A DNA stretch of 32,815 nt from the NCBI GenBank assembly GCA_017613535.1, contig JAGADO010000079.1, positions 1 to 32,815 of the forward strand, written 5' to 3'. Origin of the DNA: Clostridia bacterium. Lineage in GTDB: Bacteria > Bacillota > Clostridia > UBA1212 > UBA1255. Shown here one piece after another: positions 25,378-32,815 of this stretch (position 1 is the stretch's first letter; each line of letters opens with the position of its first letter). The position numbers were made by a program, and so were the translations under genes. The notes beneath the pieces are model-generated. The model did not search any database, was not told where the DNA came from, and saw nothing but the letters and a program-made list of their open reading frames with translations.

Positions 25378-25406
25378 ATTATAACAGAGTAGATCCGCAC
25401 GTACAA
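25378..25406 (-). promoter_or_regulatory. Promoter of the hydrolase lipoprotein gene
   Basis: On the minus strand an extended -10, TGT-TATAAT (hexamer 25378-25383), lies about 28 bases upstream of ATG 25350. The hexamer TTGTAC (25401-25406) is 17 bases upstream as a weak -35. This makes the gene independent of the GH84 gene upstream. Confidence 0.6.
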
Positions 25407-25442
25407 CATCGAAAAACGATAAAATGTGCCGGATTTTTATGT

Positions 25443-27695
25443 TTATTCGCTGATTTCTACGCCGAATTCGGTTATTATGAGCCAGTATACCTGCGCACCC
25501 GTGCATCTTACGCGGACGTAGCGTGCGGATATCGGAGTAGTATCGCTGAATTTGCGGCCCGACAGATTTCCCAGAGCGGTCCATTTATTACCGTCGGAAG
25601 AGTACTCTACGACGCCCGCACGCAGATAATCATCGTCGTGTCCGGCCACACCCATATTAAGGTAAACGCGCGAAATATTAAACACTGCAGCCAGATCCAC
25701 CGTAAATGTACTTCCGACCGACGGAGCCCCTGAAGACCAGAAGAAAGTAGAATCATCTCCGTCGATAGCGTTGGAAACCTTATAATCTTCATATGTTGCG
25801 AGTGTTGTCTCCGCAGTCTTGTTGTAGAACTCTATGTTATAAGGGGCAACGAGTTCGTTAAAGCGCCTGTTTGAGTTTTTGAAGAGAGTAGTAAGCGTAT
25901 CCGGGCTCACGATCTTTGAATTTACCGCAGACCTTTTTGAGGCTGTGGTATACATATCAGCGAGCTCAAGGATCTTTGCGATCTCCTCTGCTGTCTTGTC
26001 CGCCGCGGAGTCGGTGCCCTGATTTGTAAGCTGCTCCAGCCTGAACAGGGCAATGCCCATCTTTGCGAACGCATCGGCTTTTTCGATCCATTCGTTTATC
26101 TCGCTGATCAGTGACGCGGAACCTTTTTCGCGCAGTTCGTTCATGGCTCTGTCAAGCTGTTCGAATTTAACTGCGAGCGTTTCAATATCTTCAGCCGTGT
26201 GTGTGCCTTTCCTGTAGTTTCTGACTGCTTCTCTTTCGGAGAAAACCGAACGGTTACCGTTGATAGCCGAAGCGCGGCACAGATCGATCAATTCTTTGTA
26301 CGAATCTGCGCATTCCGGTTCGAGCATCCTGGCAGCGGCGGAGAGGGAAGCTTCCTGATCGAATTGTTCCGCGTTCCACAGGAAATCGGCGATAGTGAAT
26401 ACAGGTACGAGCGAAGCGTGGCCCTGGTTCATCGGGTTAGATACGAGTCCCGTCATGCTGCCGGGCAAGGTGTTTGACAGACCGGCGCAGGGGCCAAGGA
26501 AAAGATTGTCGCCCATCGTGTCGTTTACGGGATAATTCCACCAGATCAGGACCTTCCGTCCGAGCTTTTTGCTGATACTGTCGAGTTCGCTCGTGGTTAT
26601 AGTTTGAGGCAGCACGTATGCGCCTGTCCACATAAGCACGATCTTTTTATTCAGCAGGGGAGCGATCTTATCCGTGTATTGGGTGAGCATCGCCGCACAG
26701 AATTCGGGCGTTATGGCGATCAGATCCGATACGCCTTCATGGGTCTCGCAGAATTTCGTCTGGAAATCGTTAAGCAGTTTCGCGTGGCCTTCTGCGTTGA
26801 GAGTCGGTATGTCGTCGAGCAGTATCGAAAAGTCTCTGACTCCTATTTCGTAAAGAGATTCGCATTTTTCAAACAGCGTGTTCAGATCTTTTTCATACCC
26901 GTTTCCGAGATTGATATCGAGGCCGGGGGAAATAGCGTACACGAATCTGACGTTGTTGTTCACGGCCGTTTCTACGAGCTCACGCATTTTTGCGATTTCT
27001 TCTTCCGTATATTTCAGTCTCCAGCCCGAGCGGTGCTTCTCGTCATCCTTCGGAGCGTAAATGTATGTGTTAAGCTTTACCTTGCCCATAAATTCAAGCA
27101 GTTCAAGCCTGAAAGCGTGCGTCCATGCTTTTCCGTAAAAACCTTCTATAACTCCGCGTATCTGCGTATCGGGCGAGTCGGAGATCTCCGCGCCCGGGAG
27201 AAAACCGTTCGTAAATAGCTGCGAAAGAGTAGAAACCGCATTCAGCGCACCGCTCCGGCCGCTGCTCTTTACCGAGATCCCGTTATCGCCGATCTTTAGA
27301 GTATACGCTTCTGCGGCAAGCTTTTTATCGTTTTCAAACGATATTTTCATGCCCGAATCACCTGTTTTGAATCCGGCGCGAGAGAGTGCCGCGGCAATAT
27401 CTTCGCTGAGCCCGCTCGTGTTCAGCGTTCCTGCGTCGTAGAAAGCATCTTTTATTTCCGCGCTTTTAGGTTTCGGATAAATATCAAATGACGCGTCTTT
27501 GGGGATCAGATCGGGAGACAGTGTCGCGGCGGGGTCGCCTGACGATGGTTCATCCGTGGCCTGCTGACCGTTTCCTTTCGAGCATCCTGCCGCAAAACCA
27601 AGAGCCAGCGCAACGGTGACAGTGTAGATAAGCGCATTTAACAGCAGCCTGTTACGCGGCTTTCTGTTTACAATGCTTCTGCGGTTATCCTCCAT
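25443..27695 (-). CDS. GH84 beta-N-acetylhexosaminidase lipoprotein with C-terminal CBM32
   Basis: Removes beta-linked N-acetylglucosamine by substrate-assisted catalysis, here at the cell surface. 750 aa from ATG 27695, chosen for AAGGAAGG six bases upstream rather than ATG 27713. A lipoprotein signal ends GFAAGC (Cys38). Residues about 65-175 are the GH20b-like N-terminal domain. The catalytic barrel starts at IRGVIEGFYGKAW (179-191), includes LNTYIYAPKDDEKHR, has the Asp-Asp catalytic pair in SILLDDIP (294-295), and the WWNYPVNDT segment. A helical region follows. The last 140 residues (ATYEDYKVSNAIDGDDSTFFWSS ... ARYVRVRC) form a discoidin/CBM32 domain. GH84 enzymes of gut bacteria act on host glycans such as mucin. 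It is divergent from two cytoplasmic glycosidase genes. Confidence 0.92.
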   Translation of the reverse strand: MEDNRRSIVNRKPRNRLLLNALIYTVTVALALGFAAGCSKGNGQQATDEPSSGDPAATLSPDLIPKDASFDIYPKPKSAEIKDAFYDAGTLNTSGLSEDIAAALSRAGFKTGDSGMKISFENDKKLAAEAYTLKIGDNGISVKSSGRSGALNAVSTLSQLFTNGFLPGAEISDSPDTQIRGVIEGFYGKAWTHAFRLELLEFMGKVKLNTYIYAPKDDEKHRSGWRLKYTEEEIAKMRELVETAVNNNVRFVYAISPGLDINLGNGYEKDLNTLFEKCESLYEIGVRDFSILLDDIPTLNAEGHAKLLNDFQTKFCETHEGVSDLIAITPEFCAAMLTQYTDKIAPLLNKKIVLMWTGAYVLPQTITTSELDSISKKLGRKVLIWWNYPVNDTMGDNLFLGPCAGLSNTLPGSMTGLVSNPMNQGHASLVPVFTIADFLWNAEQFDQEASLSAAARMLEPECADSYKELIDLCRASAINGNRSVFSEREAVRNYRKGTHTAEDIETLAVKFEQLDRAMNELREKGSASLISEINEWIEKADAFAKMGIALFRLEQLTNQGTDSAADKTAEEIAKILELADMYTTASKRSAVNSKIVSPDTLTTLFKNSNRRFNELVAPYNIEFYNKTAETTLATYEDYKVSNAIDGDDSTFFWSSGAPSVGSTFTVDLAAVFNISRVYLNMGVAGHDDDYLRAGVVEYSSDGNKWTALGNLSGRKFSDTTPISARYVRVRCTGAQVYWLIITEFGVEISE

Positions 27696-27741
27696 GATAG
27701 ACCTTCCTTTCATACGTGTCGGTGTCCAAGATGTTTGTATT

Positions 27742-27771
27742 ATTTTAACATACCCTGAGGTATGTATTCAA
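27742..27771 (-). promoter_or_regulatory. Promoter of the GH84 gene
   Basis: Minus-strand TTGAAT (27766-27771, 4/6) and TAAAAT (27742-27747, 5/6) with an 18-base spacer. The spacer is occupied end to end by a palindrome, so a bound regulator would directly block or reshape this promoter. Confidence 0.6.
27748..27765. promoter_or_regulatory. Palindromic operator candidate between divergent glycosidase genes
   Basis: ACATACC-CTGA-GGTATGT has perfect 7-bp arms. It fills exactly the spacer of the GH84 promoter and ends 8 bases upstream of the -35 of the opposite promoter (27774-27802). One dimeric regulator could therefore control both directions. No regulator gene is nearby in the window. Confidence 0.6.
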
Positions 27772-27773
27772 CC

Positions 27774-27802
27774 TTGACAAACACGCCCCGCAATGGTAAC
27801 AT
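27774..27802 (+). promoter_or_regulatory. Promoter of the DUF4091 / GH106-like operon
   Basis: TTGACA (27774-27779, perfect) and TAACAT (27797-27802, 4-5 of 6) with a 17-base spacer. The leader contains TTTCAC and GTGAAA arms (27802-27807 and 27821-27826) just before AGGAGGT (27829-27835), which may be a weak stem near the ribosome site. Confidence 0.7.
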
Positions 27803-27842
27803 TTCACCGGCAAATGACATGTGAAAACAGGAGGTCGAACAA

Positions 27843-29417
27843 ATGCAGATCTGGACCGAATTTTCAACAAAACAGATCTTCGGAAACACCAGACCGGGGC
27901 GCGGTTCTTCGGACAGGATAGTTGTCTGCGGAGCGAGAAATGCATATACCGCCGCGCAGGTCGCAGTCAGGGATATCTCGCCGGTAAGAATTACAGGCAT
28001 CGAGCTGAGACCGGCAGACGGAGGGAACAGTATCCGGGGTATAAAGGCGCGCTTGTTCCGGGAGAATTACGACACATATAACGACAGAACTTCATATCCC
28101 GACAGATTGTCGGAGATAAAAGGCGGAAAGATCGATCTGAAGATACCGGCGCATTGCACGCAGGGGTTCTGGATCGATTTTTTTGTATCACGCGCCGCAC
28201 GGACAGGAATGTACGGATTCACGCTCAGAATATTGACAGAATGCGGAGCGGCCGATGTGTCGATATTTATAAACGTGCACAAAGCGACGGTCAGACAGGC
28301 AAACAAATCTACGTTCGGTCACGAGTATTTCTTTAACCTTAACCTCCTTCCGGAAAAGGCGGGTGTCAGGACATATTCAGAAGAGTGGTGGAAACTACTT
28401 GAACACTACGCTGACGTTATGCGCGAGCTCAGGAACAATACGATCTGTGTTCAGATGAATTCGCTCCTGACGCATTCGGGCAGCTGCAGGAGCGACGGCG
28501 GATATAAGTTCGTGTGGGACGATTTCGACAGATTCGTCCAGCTGTTTATTGACCGCGGTGCGGCAAGGGATTTCACTGTTTCCGGCTTTATCCAGTCGGT
28601 CGAGGGCAAGGTGGTTTACGCAATCGGCGAAGGAGGCAGGGGAGAGCAGTTTGACACGTTTTCACCCGAAGCAGAAGCATTCATTACCGCCGTCTATTCC
28701 GCGCTCGAGGCGCATCTTAAGAAGAAAGGCTGGGACAAGATCTTCCGTTCTCACATCGAAGATGAACCTCATACCACGGAAGGCTGGCTGTGGGCTGATG
28801 CGCTGATAGCCAAAGCGGCCCCGTCGATCGTGACCGGAGAGCCGCTCGATATGATCGAGAGCGCGGAAGTCATCACCAAAACGGCACGCTGGGCGGTTCC
28901 GAGGATCAACGTTCACGACGAAGATCCCGATGTTTTCCGCGATATGGTGAAGCGAGGAGGAGAGCTGTGGCTCTATTCGTGCTGCTTCCCGGAAGAAGCG
29001 TGGTGGCTGAACAAATTCGTTGACCTTCCGTTTATCCGTTCGAGGCTTATGGAATGGGCGTGCGTCGGAGTCGGGGCAAAGGGTTTCCTGCACTGGGGCT
29101 TCAATTACTGGGGCAACGGCGATTCGCTTTACGGTTTCAATGCCGATGCCAGGTTCAAAGGCGACGGGGCAATCGTTTACGCGAATCTGAGGAGAAAGAA
29201 GCTTGACCTCGGTCTGAGGTTTATGAACACGCGCGACGGTCTTCAGGATGCCGATCTGTTTATGCAGATACTGGAGCTGGGAGACGAATACCTTGTGAAT
29301 GCCGCGAAGAAACTGCTGGCGGAGACAACGGGCGGATGTTTTACATATTTCAGCGATGACAGCGTACTGTTCGAAAAGAACTACGAAAGGCTGCTGAGGA
29401 TGGCGGATGAGTTGTGA
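27843..29417 (+). CDS. DUF4091-type glycoside hydrolase (GH123-like)
   Basis: 524 aa, without signal peptide or membrane helix, so probably cytoplasmic. An N-terminal beta-sandwich (about 1-150, with GIELRPADGGNSI and CTQGFWIDFFVS) precedes a TIM barrel (FNLNLLPEKAGV, YSEEWWKLLEHYADVMRELRNN). The adjacent acidic pair Asp307-Glu308 in HIEDEPH matches the Asp-Glu pair used by GH123 N-acetylgalactosaminidases. The C-terminal part (GVGAKGFLHWGFNYWGNG) is typical of DUF4091. AGGAGGT seven bases before the ATG is an excellent ribosome site. The gene is followed after 33 bases by a GH106-like glycosidase and is divergent from GH84, which fits stepwise breakdown of an amino-sugar-containing glycan; the exact substrate is inferred. 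Confidence 0.78.
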   Translation: MQIWTEFSTKQIFGNTRPGRGSSDRIVVCGARNAYTAAQVAVRDISPVRITGIELRPADGGNSIRGIKARLFRENYDTYNDRTSYPDRLSEIKGGKIDLKIPAHCTQGFWIDFFVSRAARTGMYGFTLRILTECGAADVSIFINVHKATVRQANKSTFGHEYFFNLNLLPEKAGVRTYSEEWWKLLEHYADVMRELRNNTICVQMNSLLTHSGSCRSDGGYKFVWDDFDRFVQLFIDRGAARDFTVSGFIQSVEGKVVYAIGEGGRGEQFDTFSPEAEAFITAVYSALEAHLKKKGWDKIFRSHIEDEPHTTEGWLWADALIAKAAPSIVTGEPLDMIESAEVITKTARWAVPRINVHDEDPDVFRDMVKRGGELWLYSCCFPEEAWWLNKFVDLPFIRSRLMEWACVGVGAKGFLHWGFNYWGNGDSLYGFNADARFKGDGAIVYANLRRKKLDLGLRFMNTRDGLQDADLFMQILELGDEYLVNAAKKLLAETTGGCFTYFSDDSVLFEKNYERLLRMADEL

Positions 29418-29438
29418 ATTGCAAATTGCAAATTGAGA
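29418..29438 (+). repeat. Short direct repeat in the intergenic gap
   Basis: The gap between the two glycosidase genes holds AATTG followed by two copies of CAAATTG and then AG. It directly precedes the ribosome site AAGGAG (29438-29443). It might be slippage-derived and adjust spacing between the genes; no function is evident. Confidence 0.55.
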
Positions 29439-29450
29439 AGGAGAGGGTTT

Positions 29451-32400
29451 ATGAACAGTAAGAAACTTATTGAAGGCTTTAAGGAACCGGGTGTTGCGTA
29501 CAGGGGGAAACCTTTCTGGTCCTGGAACGGCGAACTTGAAAAGGACGAACTGATACGCCAGGTAGGCGTGATGAAAGAGATGGGCTTCGGCGGATACTTC
29601 ATGCATTCGCGCGCGGGACTCATTACCGAATACCTCGGAGATGACTGGTTCGACATGATCAACGCCGTTGCCGACGAGGGAGAAAAGCAGGGGCTGGAGG
29701 CGTGGCTCTATGACGAAGACCGCTGGCCTAGCGGATCGGCAGGCGGAAAAGTAACGATCGACCCGCAGTACCGCATGAAAGCACTTGTATTGACCGAAAC
29801 CGACCCGGGAGAGTACAGACCGGATCCTGAAGATCTGGCAGTATTTTACGGGCGCGTTGACGGATACAACATTTTCGAGTACCGCGAGCTGAAGAACGGG
29901 GAGAGACCTGAGCCTGCGGACGGCTGGAAGGTAATGCGCTTCACTGTCGTGCCTGATCAGCCTAGCAGCGGTTACAACGGCACTACTTACATCGATACGA
30001 TGAGTCGCAAAGCGACGGACCGTTTCATCGAACTTACGCACGAGGAGTACAGAAAACGCTGCGGGGACAGGCTCGGCCGATCGATAAAGGGTATTTTCAC
30101 AGACGAACCGCACCGCGGCCATATGCTTGATAACCTCGGCGTGAACGGAGGGACGCGTACCTGCTCGCTCTGCTATACAGACGACCTGTTTGAGGAGTTT
30201 GAAAAGAGGTACGGCTACAGCGCACGAGCGATCATACCGGAGATATTCTACAACAAGGACGGAAAGAAGATCGCACCCGTGAAGCACGATATCGTTGACC
30301 TCGCGGACGCGCTTTTCCTTGAACGCTTTGCCGCCCCGATCAACGAATGGTGCGAGAAGAACGGCATCATTTTCACCGGCCACGTGCTGCATGAAGATTC
30401 GCTTTCAAATCAGACTGTTCCGAACGGTTCGCTGATGCGCTTTTACGAGCATATGGGTTACCCCGGAATCGATATTCTGACTGCGGGCAACCGCTGCTAC
30501 TGGGCCGCAAAACAGCTTGAATCGTCCTGCCGCCAGCTCGGTAAACCTTGGCTGCTTTCGGAACTTTACGGCTGCACAGGCTGGCAATTCAATTTCAAAG
30601 GCCACAAGCTTGTCGGTGACTGGCAGGCATTGTTCGGGATCAACCTCCGCTGCCCGCACCTGTCGTGGTACACGATGGAAGGCGAGAGCAAGCGCGATTA
30701 TCCCGCCAGCATCCTTCACCAGTCAACGTACTATAAAGATTACAATTCGGTCGAGTCATATTTCGCTCGTTTCGGCTACGTGATGCAGCAGGGAAGACCT
30801 CTGTGCGACGTGCTCGTGATCAATCCTATTGAGTCCGTCTGGAGCCGCGTGCATATCGGCTGGGCGAGGTGGATCAGCTCGGTAGATCCGGAGATAAACG
30901 TGCTCGAAGACAAGTACAGACGTCTTTTCCATATGCTTACGGAGCGCCAGATCGATTTCGATTACGGCGACGAAGAAATGATGAGCCGCCTGGCGAAGGT
31001 CGAGATGAGAGACGGAAAGCCTGTCATCAGGGTAGGGGAAGCAGTATACCGCAGCGTCATTGTGAGCGGCGCAGAAACTCTAAGATCTTCCACATATAAG
31101 CTGCTGAAGAAATTTGCGGACAAGGGCGGAAAACTCGTGTTCGCGGGAGAGGCACCCGGATATATTGACGCACGTCCTTCCGCGAAACCGGCAGAACTGG
31201 CGAAGAAAAATGTCAGTGTGGAATTTGACGGCGACGCACTCGCCGGAGCGATCAGGGACGAACTCGGAACCGGTATCACTGTGACGTGCGGCGGAAAAGC
31301 CGAAAGACGAGTTTTTGTCCAGGCCAGGTTCGACAGTGACAACGGAAATATGTACGTCGTGCTTCTGAATACTGACGGCGGGAATAAGATCGACGGACTC
31401 AAACTGAAGGTGCGCGACAATTCCGGCCTGCTCAAGGGGCGCGTATGCGTGCAGGAGTGGATGCTTATCGACGGCAGCAGGTACAGCGTTCCTCACAAGC
31501 GTTCCGGCAGCGTGATCTCACTCGATGTCGATATGCTCCCGGGCGGAGAGCATGTGTTCGTGTTCACACCTGACGCAGAGCGCCTGAGCGTTAAGCCCGG
31601 CACCGGGAAAACCGTGAGCGTGAAGACCGCAGGGCCTTCCTTTGACTATACGATGGCAGAGCGCAACGTGCTTGTCCTCGATAAAGCCGGATTCAGACTG
31701 AACGGCGGAGAATGGCAGGAAGAGCGTGAAGTACTTAAAGTTGACAGAGCCGTTCGCGATATGGTCGGTATCGAACACCGCGGAGGCGGAATGCTCCAGC
31801 CGTGGTACGCCAGACTCAACTACACAGAAAAGTACGGCAAACTTGAGCTCCGCTACGGTTTCAAGGCAGAGGCCGTGCCTGAAGGAGATGTCATTCTGGC
31901 CCTTGAAAGGCCTGAAAACTGGACGGTAAAACTTAACGGGAAAACGCTTAAGCATAAGCCTGAGGACGGCTTCTGGATCGACAACTGTCTCCAGGTTCTC
32001 AGAGTCGGAAAGGGGATAATCCGCGAAGGAGGCAACGTCCTTACGCTTACGACGGAATTTATGCGCACGACGAATATCGAGGCGGTCTATCTGATCGGAG
32101 ACTTCGGAGTTAAAGCGTCGTGGAGCGGCAACACTCTCACCGGTCTTCCCGAAAAGATCGGGTATAAAAACCTGCGCGAGTACAATATGCCTTTCTACAC
32201 CGGCCCGCTTACGTACCACCTTGGCAAGCTCCGCAAGCCCGGGAAGGGCGGCAGGGTCGTTCTGCACATTTCTGAGTTTGTCGGCAGCCTTGTAAAGGTC
32301 ACGGCAGGCGGAGATATCTGCTCGCCTGACAGGAAGGTGCTCGGCTGGGATCCGTACGAGGCGGACGTTACCGACTGGGTCAATGCAGGCCTTCTCATTG

Positions 32401-32582
32401 ATGTCACGCTCGTTCCGAGCCGCAAGAATCTGTTCGGACCTCTCCACCAGCTTCCGGCTGATCCGGGGGCAACAGGTCCGGATTCTTTCTGCACCGGCGG
32501 CCCGGGCTGGAGCGATGAGTACGCTCTTATCGACAGCACAGTGGGCAAGATCCTGATCATGTACAGGAAGGATGACGAATGA
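29451..32582 (+). CDS. GH106-like (alpha-L-rhamnosidase-type) glycoside hydrolase
   Basis: 1043 aa from ATG 29451, preferred over an upstream in-frame codon because AAGGAG lies seven bases before it. No signal peptide. The N-terminus PFWSWNGELEKDELIRQV, GFGGYFMHSRAGL, YLGDDWFDMI and WLYDEDRWPSGSAGG are the standard opening of GH106 and related large glycosidases. Acidic residues suited to catalysis appear in GIFTDEPHRGHML and in LLSELYGCTGW. Middle segments include HLSWYTMEGESKRDYPASI, and the last 300 residues form galactose-binding-like beta-sandwiches (LRYGFKAEAVPEGDVILALE, YNMPFYTGPLTYHL). Characterised GH106 members release alpha-L-rhamnose from plant polysaccharides, but many relatives are untested, so the sugar is uncertain. 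It is the second gene of the operon starting at 27843. Confidence 0.85.
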   Translation: MNSKKLIEGFKEPGVAYRGKPFWSWNGELEKDELIRQVGVMKEMGFGGYFMHSRAGLITEYLGDDWFDMINAVADEGEKQGLEAWLYDEDRWPSGSAGGKVTIDPQYRMKALVLTETDPGEYRPDPEDLAVFYGRVDGYNIFEYRELKNGERPEPADGWKVMRFTVVPDQPSSGYNGTTYIDTMSRKATDRFIELTHEEYRKRCGDRLGRSIKGIFTDEPHRGHMLDNLGVNGGTRTCSLCYTDDLFEEFEKRYGYSARAIIPEIFYNKDGKKIAPVKHDIVDLADALFLERFAAPINEWCEKNGIIFTGHVLHEDSLSNQTVPNGSLMRFYEHMGYPGIDILTAGNRCYWAAKQLESSCRQLGKPWLLSELYGCTGWQFNFKGHKLVGDWQALFGINLRCPHLSWYTMEGESKRDYPASILHQSTYYKDYNSVESYFARFGYVMQQGRPLCDVLVINPIESVWSRVHIGWARWISSVDPEINVLEDKYRRLFHMLTERQIDFDYGDEEMMSRLAKVEMRDGKPVIRVGEAVYRSVIVSGAETLRSSTYKLLKKFADKGGKLVFAGEAPGYIDARPSAKPAELAKKNVSVEFDGDALAGAIRDELGTGITVTCGGKAERRVFVQARFDSDNGNMYVVLLNTDGGNKIDGLKLKVRDNSGLLKGRVCVQEWMLIDGSRYSVPHKRSGSVISLDVDMLPGGEHVFVFTPDAERLSVKPGTGKTVSVKTAGPSFDYTMAERNVLVLDKAGFRLNGGEWQEEREVLKVDRAVRDMVGIEHRGGGMLQPWYARLNYTEKYGKLELRYGFKAEAVPEGDVILALERPENWTVKLNGKTLKHKPEDGFWIDNCLQVLRVGKGIIREGGNVLTLTTEFMRTTNIEAVYLIGDFGVKASWSGNTLTGLPEKIGYKNLREYNMPFYTGPLTYHLGKLRKPGKGGRVVLHISEFVGSLVKVTAGGDICSPDRKVLGWDPYEADVTDWVNAGLLIDVTLVPSRKNLFGPLHQLPADPGATGPDSFCTGGPGWSDEYALIDSTVGKILIMYRKDDE

Positions 32583-32638
32583 CAGCTTCGCCGTGATCTG
32601 AGGCCGGTTTCTGAGCGGAATTCCGGCAAAAAATCCGG

Positions 32639-32667
32639 TTGACAAAGTTTATACAGAACTGTATAAT
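32639..32667 (+). promoter_or_regulatory. Perfect-consensus promoter upstream of the tRNA region
   Basis: TTGACA (32639-32644), 17-base spacer, TATAAT (32662-32667). The expected start (near 32674) falls inside the following hairpin. It most likely drives the tRNA cluster that begins at 32700. Confidence 0.85.
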
Positions 32668-32670
32668 ACG

Positions 32671-32699
32671 GGACGCGCACAAAAAAAGCGCGTCCTTTT
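32671..32699 (+). terminator. Hairpin with short T-run between promoter and tRNA
   Basis: GGACGCGC and GCGCGTCC (32671-32678 and 32688-32695) pair perfectly around ACAAAAAAA, followed by only four Ts (32696-32699). It could terminate transcription from the GH106-like gene, or be a leader hairpin of the tRNA transcript, since the promoter lies directly in front of it. Confidence 0.55.
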
Positions 32700-32775
32700 G
32701 CTCTTATATCTCAGTAGGTAGAGCGCATCCTTGGTAAGGATGAGGTAGTCAGTTCAATTCTGACAGGTAGCCCCA
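32700..32775 (+). tRNA. tRNA-Thr(GGT)-like gene with defective acceptor stem
   Basis: The 76-base cloverleaf has a clean anticodon arm (CATCC-TTGGTAA-GGATG, anticodon GGT for ACC/ACU), a clean T arm (GTCAG-TTCAATT-CTGAC), a D-loop AGTAGGTA, and an encoded CCA at the 3' end. The acceptor stem is poor: GCTCTTA against AGGTAGC gives three Watson-Crick pairs, two wobbles and two mismatches. The first D-stem pair is T-C instead of G-C, and the discriminator is C. The 5' ten bases look altered, so this may be a pseudo-tRNA. Confidence 0.65.
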
Positions 32776-32783
32776 TTTAATAA

Positions 32784-32815
32784 GCTGGCGTAGCTCAATA
32801 GTTAGAGCAGGTGAT
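32784..32815 (+). tRNA. 5' end of a second tRNA, cut by the window edge
   Basis: GCTGGCG-TA-GCTC, an AATAGTTA loop and GAGC form a normal acceptor 5' strand and D arm. The sequence stops at the beginning of the anticodon arm, so the amino acid cannot be determined. It lies 8 bases after the tRNA-Thr-like gene in the same direction. Confidence 0.75.

Noticed and set aside
24860..25384. Plus-strand frame encoding Gly-Val-Phe-Val-Gly-Ala repeats
   Set aside because: It is the antisense reading of the TKTPTPAP-coding repeat of the hydrolase lipoprotein; no ribosome site and no independent family.
28662..30392. 576-codon minus-strand open frame
   Set aside because: It lies entirely antisense to two well-supported glycosidase genes, crosses their gap, and has no recognisable domain; it is a codon-bias shadow.
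31518..32645. 375-codon minus-strand open frame
   Set aside because: Antisense to the GH106-like gene, with no domain or ribosome site.

Overview
The window looks like a chromosomal segment of a Bacillota, probably an uncultured gut-type Clostridia. This is inferred from type III glutamine synthetase, purA and purB of the kinds seen in Clostridia, a SpoIIE-family phosphatase, a YitT protein, strong AGGAGG ribosome sites, and several lipoproteins with Thr/Pro/Glu-rich linkers. Base composition is near 50% GC by eye. The species cannot be named from the sequence alone.

Layout. 1-6180 (+): central nitrogen and purine genes, with a 5'-truncated glutamine synthetase III, purA, purB and guaA. 6208-8178 (-): a SpoIIE-type PP2C phosphatase/ATPase whose N-terminus is a piece of an Sfp-type phosphopantetheinyl transferase, an apparent gene fusion. 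8342-11150 (+): a two-gene surface unit, a membrane-anchored GH99/GH71-like protein and an unrecognised signal-peptide/TM-anchored partner, ending in a strong terminator. 11221-14672 (-): a GPH-family sugar symporter and L-fucose isomerase. 14789-18006 (-): an ECF sigma factor translationally coupled to a large membrane anti-sigma-like protein with an extracellular repeat region. 18076-18756: a gene-free stretch holding a 425-bp element with ISL3-like inverted termini and an 8-bp flanking near-duplication, then a perfect-consensus promoter. 18757-23742 (+): a discoidin-like lipoprotein, an MBOAT O-acyltransferase, an AlgJ/AlgX-like (DHHW) protein and a YitT protein. 23749-27695 (-): an alpha/beta-hydrolase lipoprotein and a GH84 hexosaminidase lipoprotein. 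27843-32582 (+): two apparently cytoplasmic glycosidases (DUF4091/GH123-like and GH106-like), divergent from GH84 across a palindromic operator candidate. The window ends with a degenerate-looking tRNA-Thr and the start of another tRNA.

How it fits together. The first block supplies glutamine and AMP/GMP. The middle and right parts read as carbohydrate foraging (fucose, N-acetylhexosamine, possibly rhamnose) plus envelope polysaccharide acetylation and surface sensing. The clearest oddities are the PPTase-SpoIIE chimera, the ISL3-like miniature element, the palindrome that exactly fills the spacer of the GH84 promoter, and an AlgX-type catalytic domain split by a low-complexity/CxxC insert.
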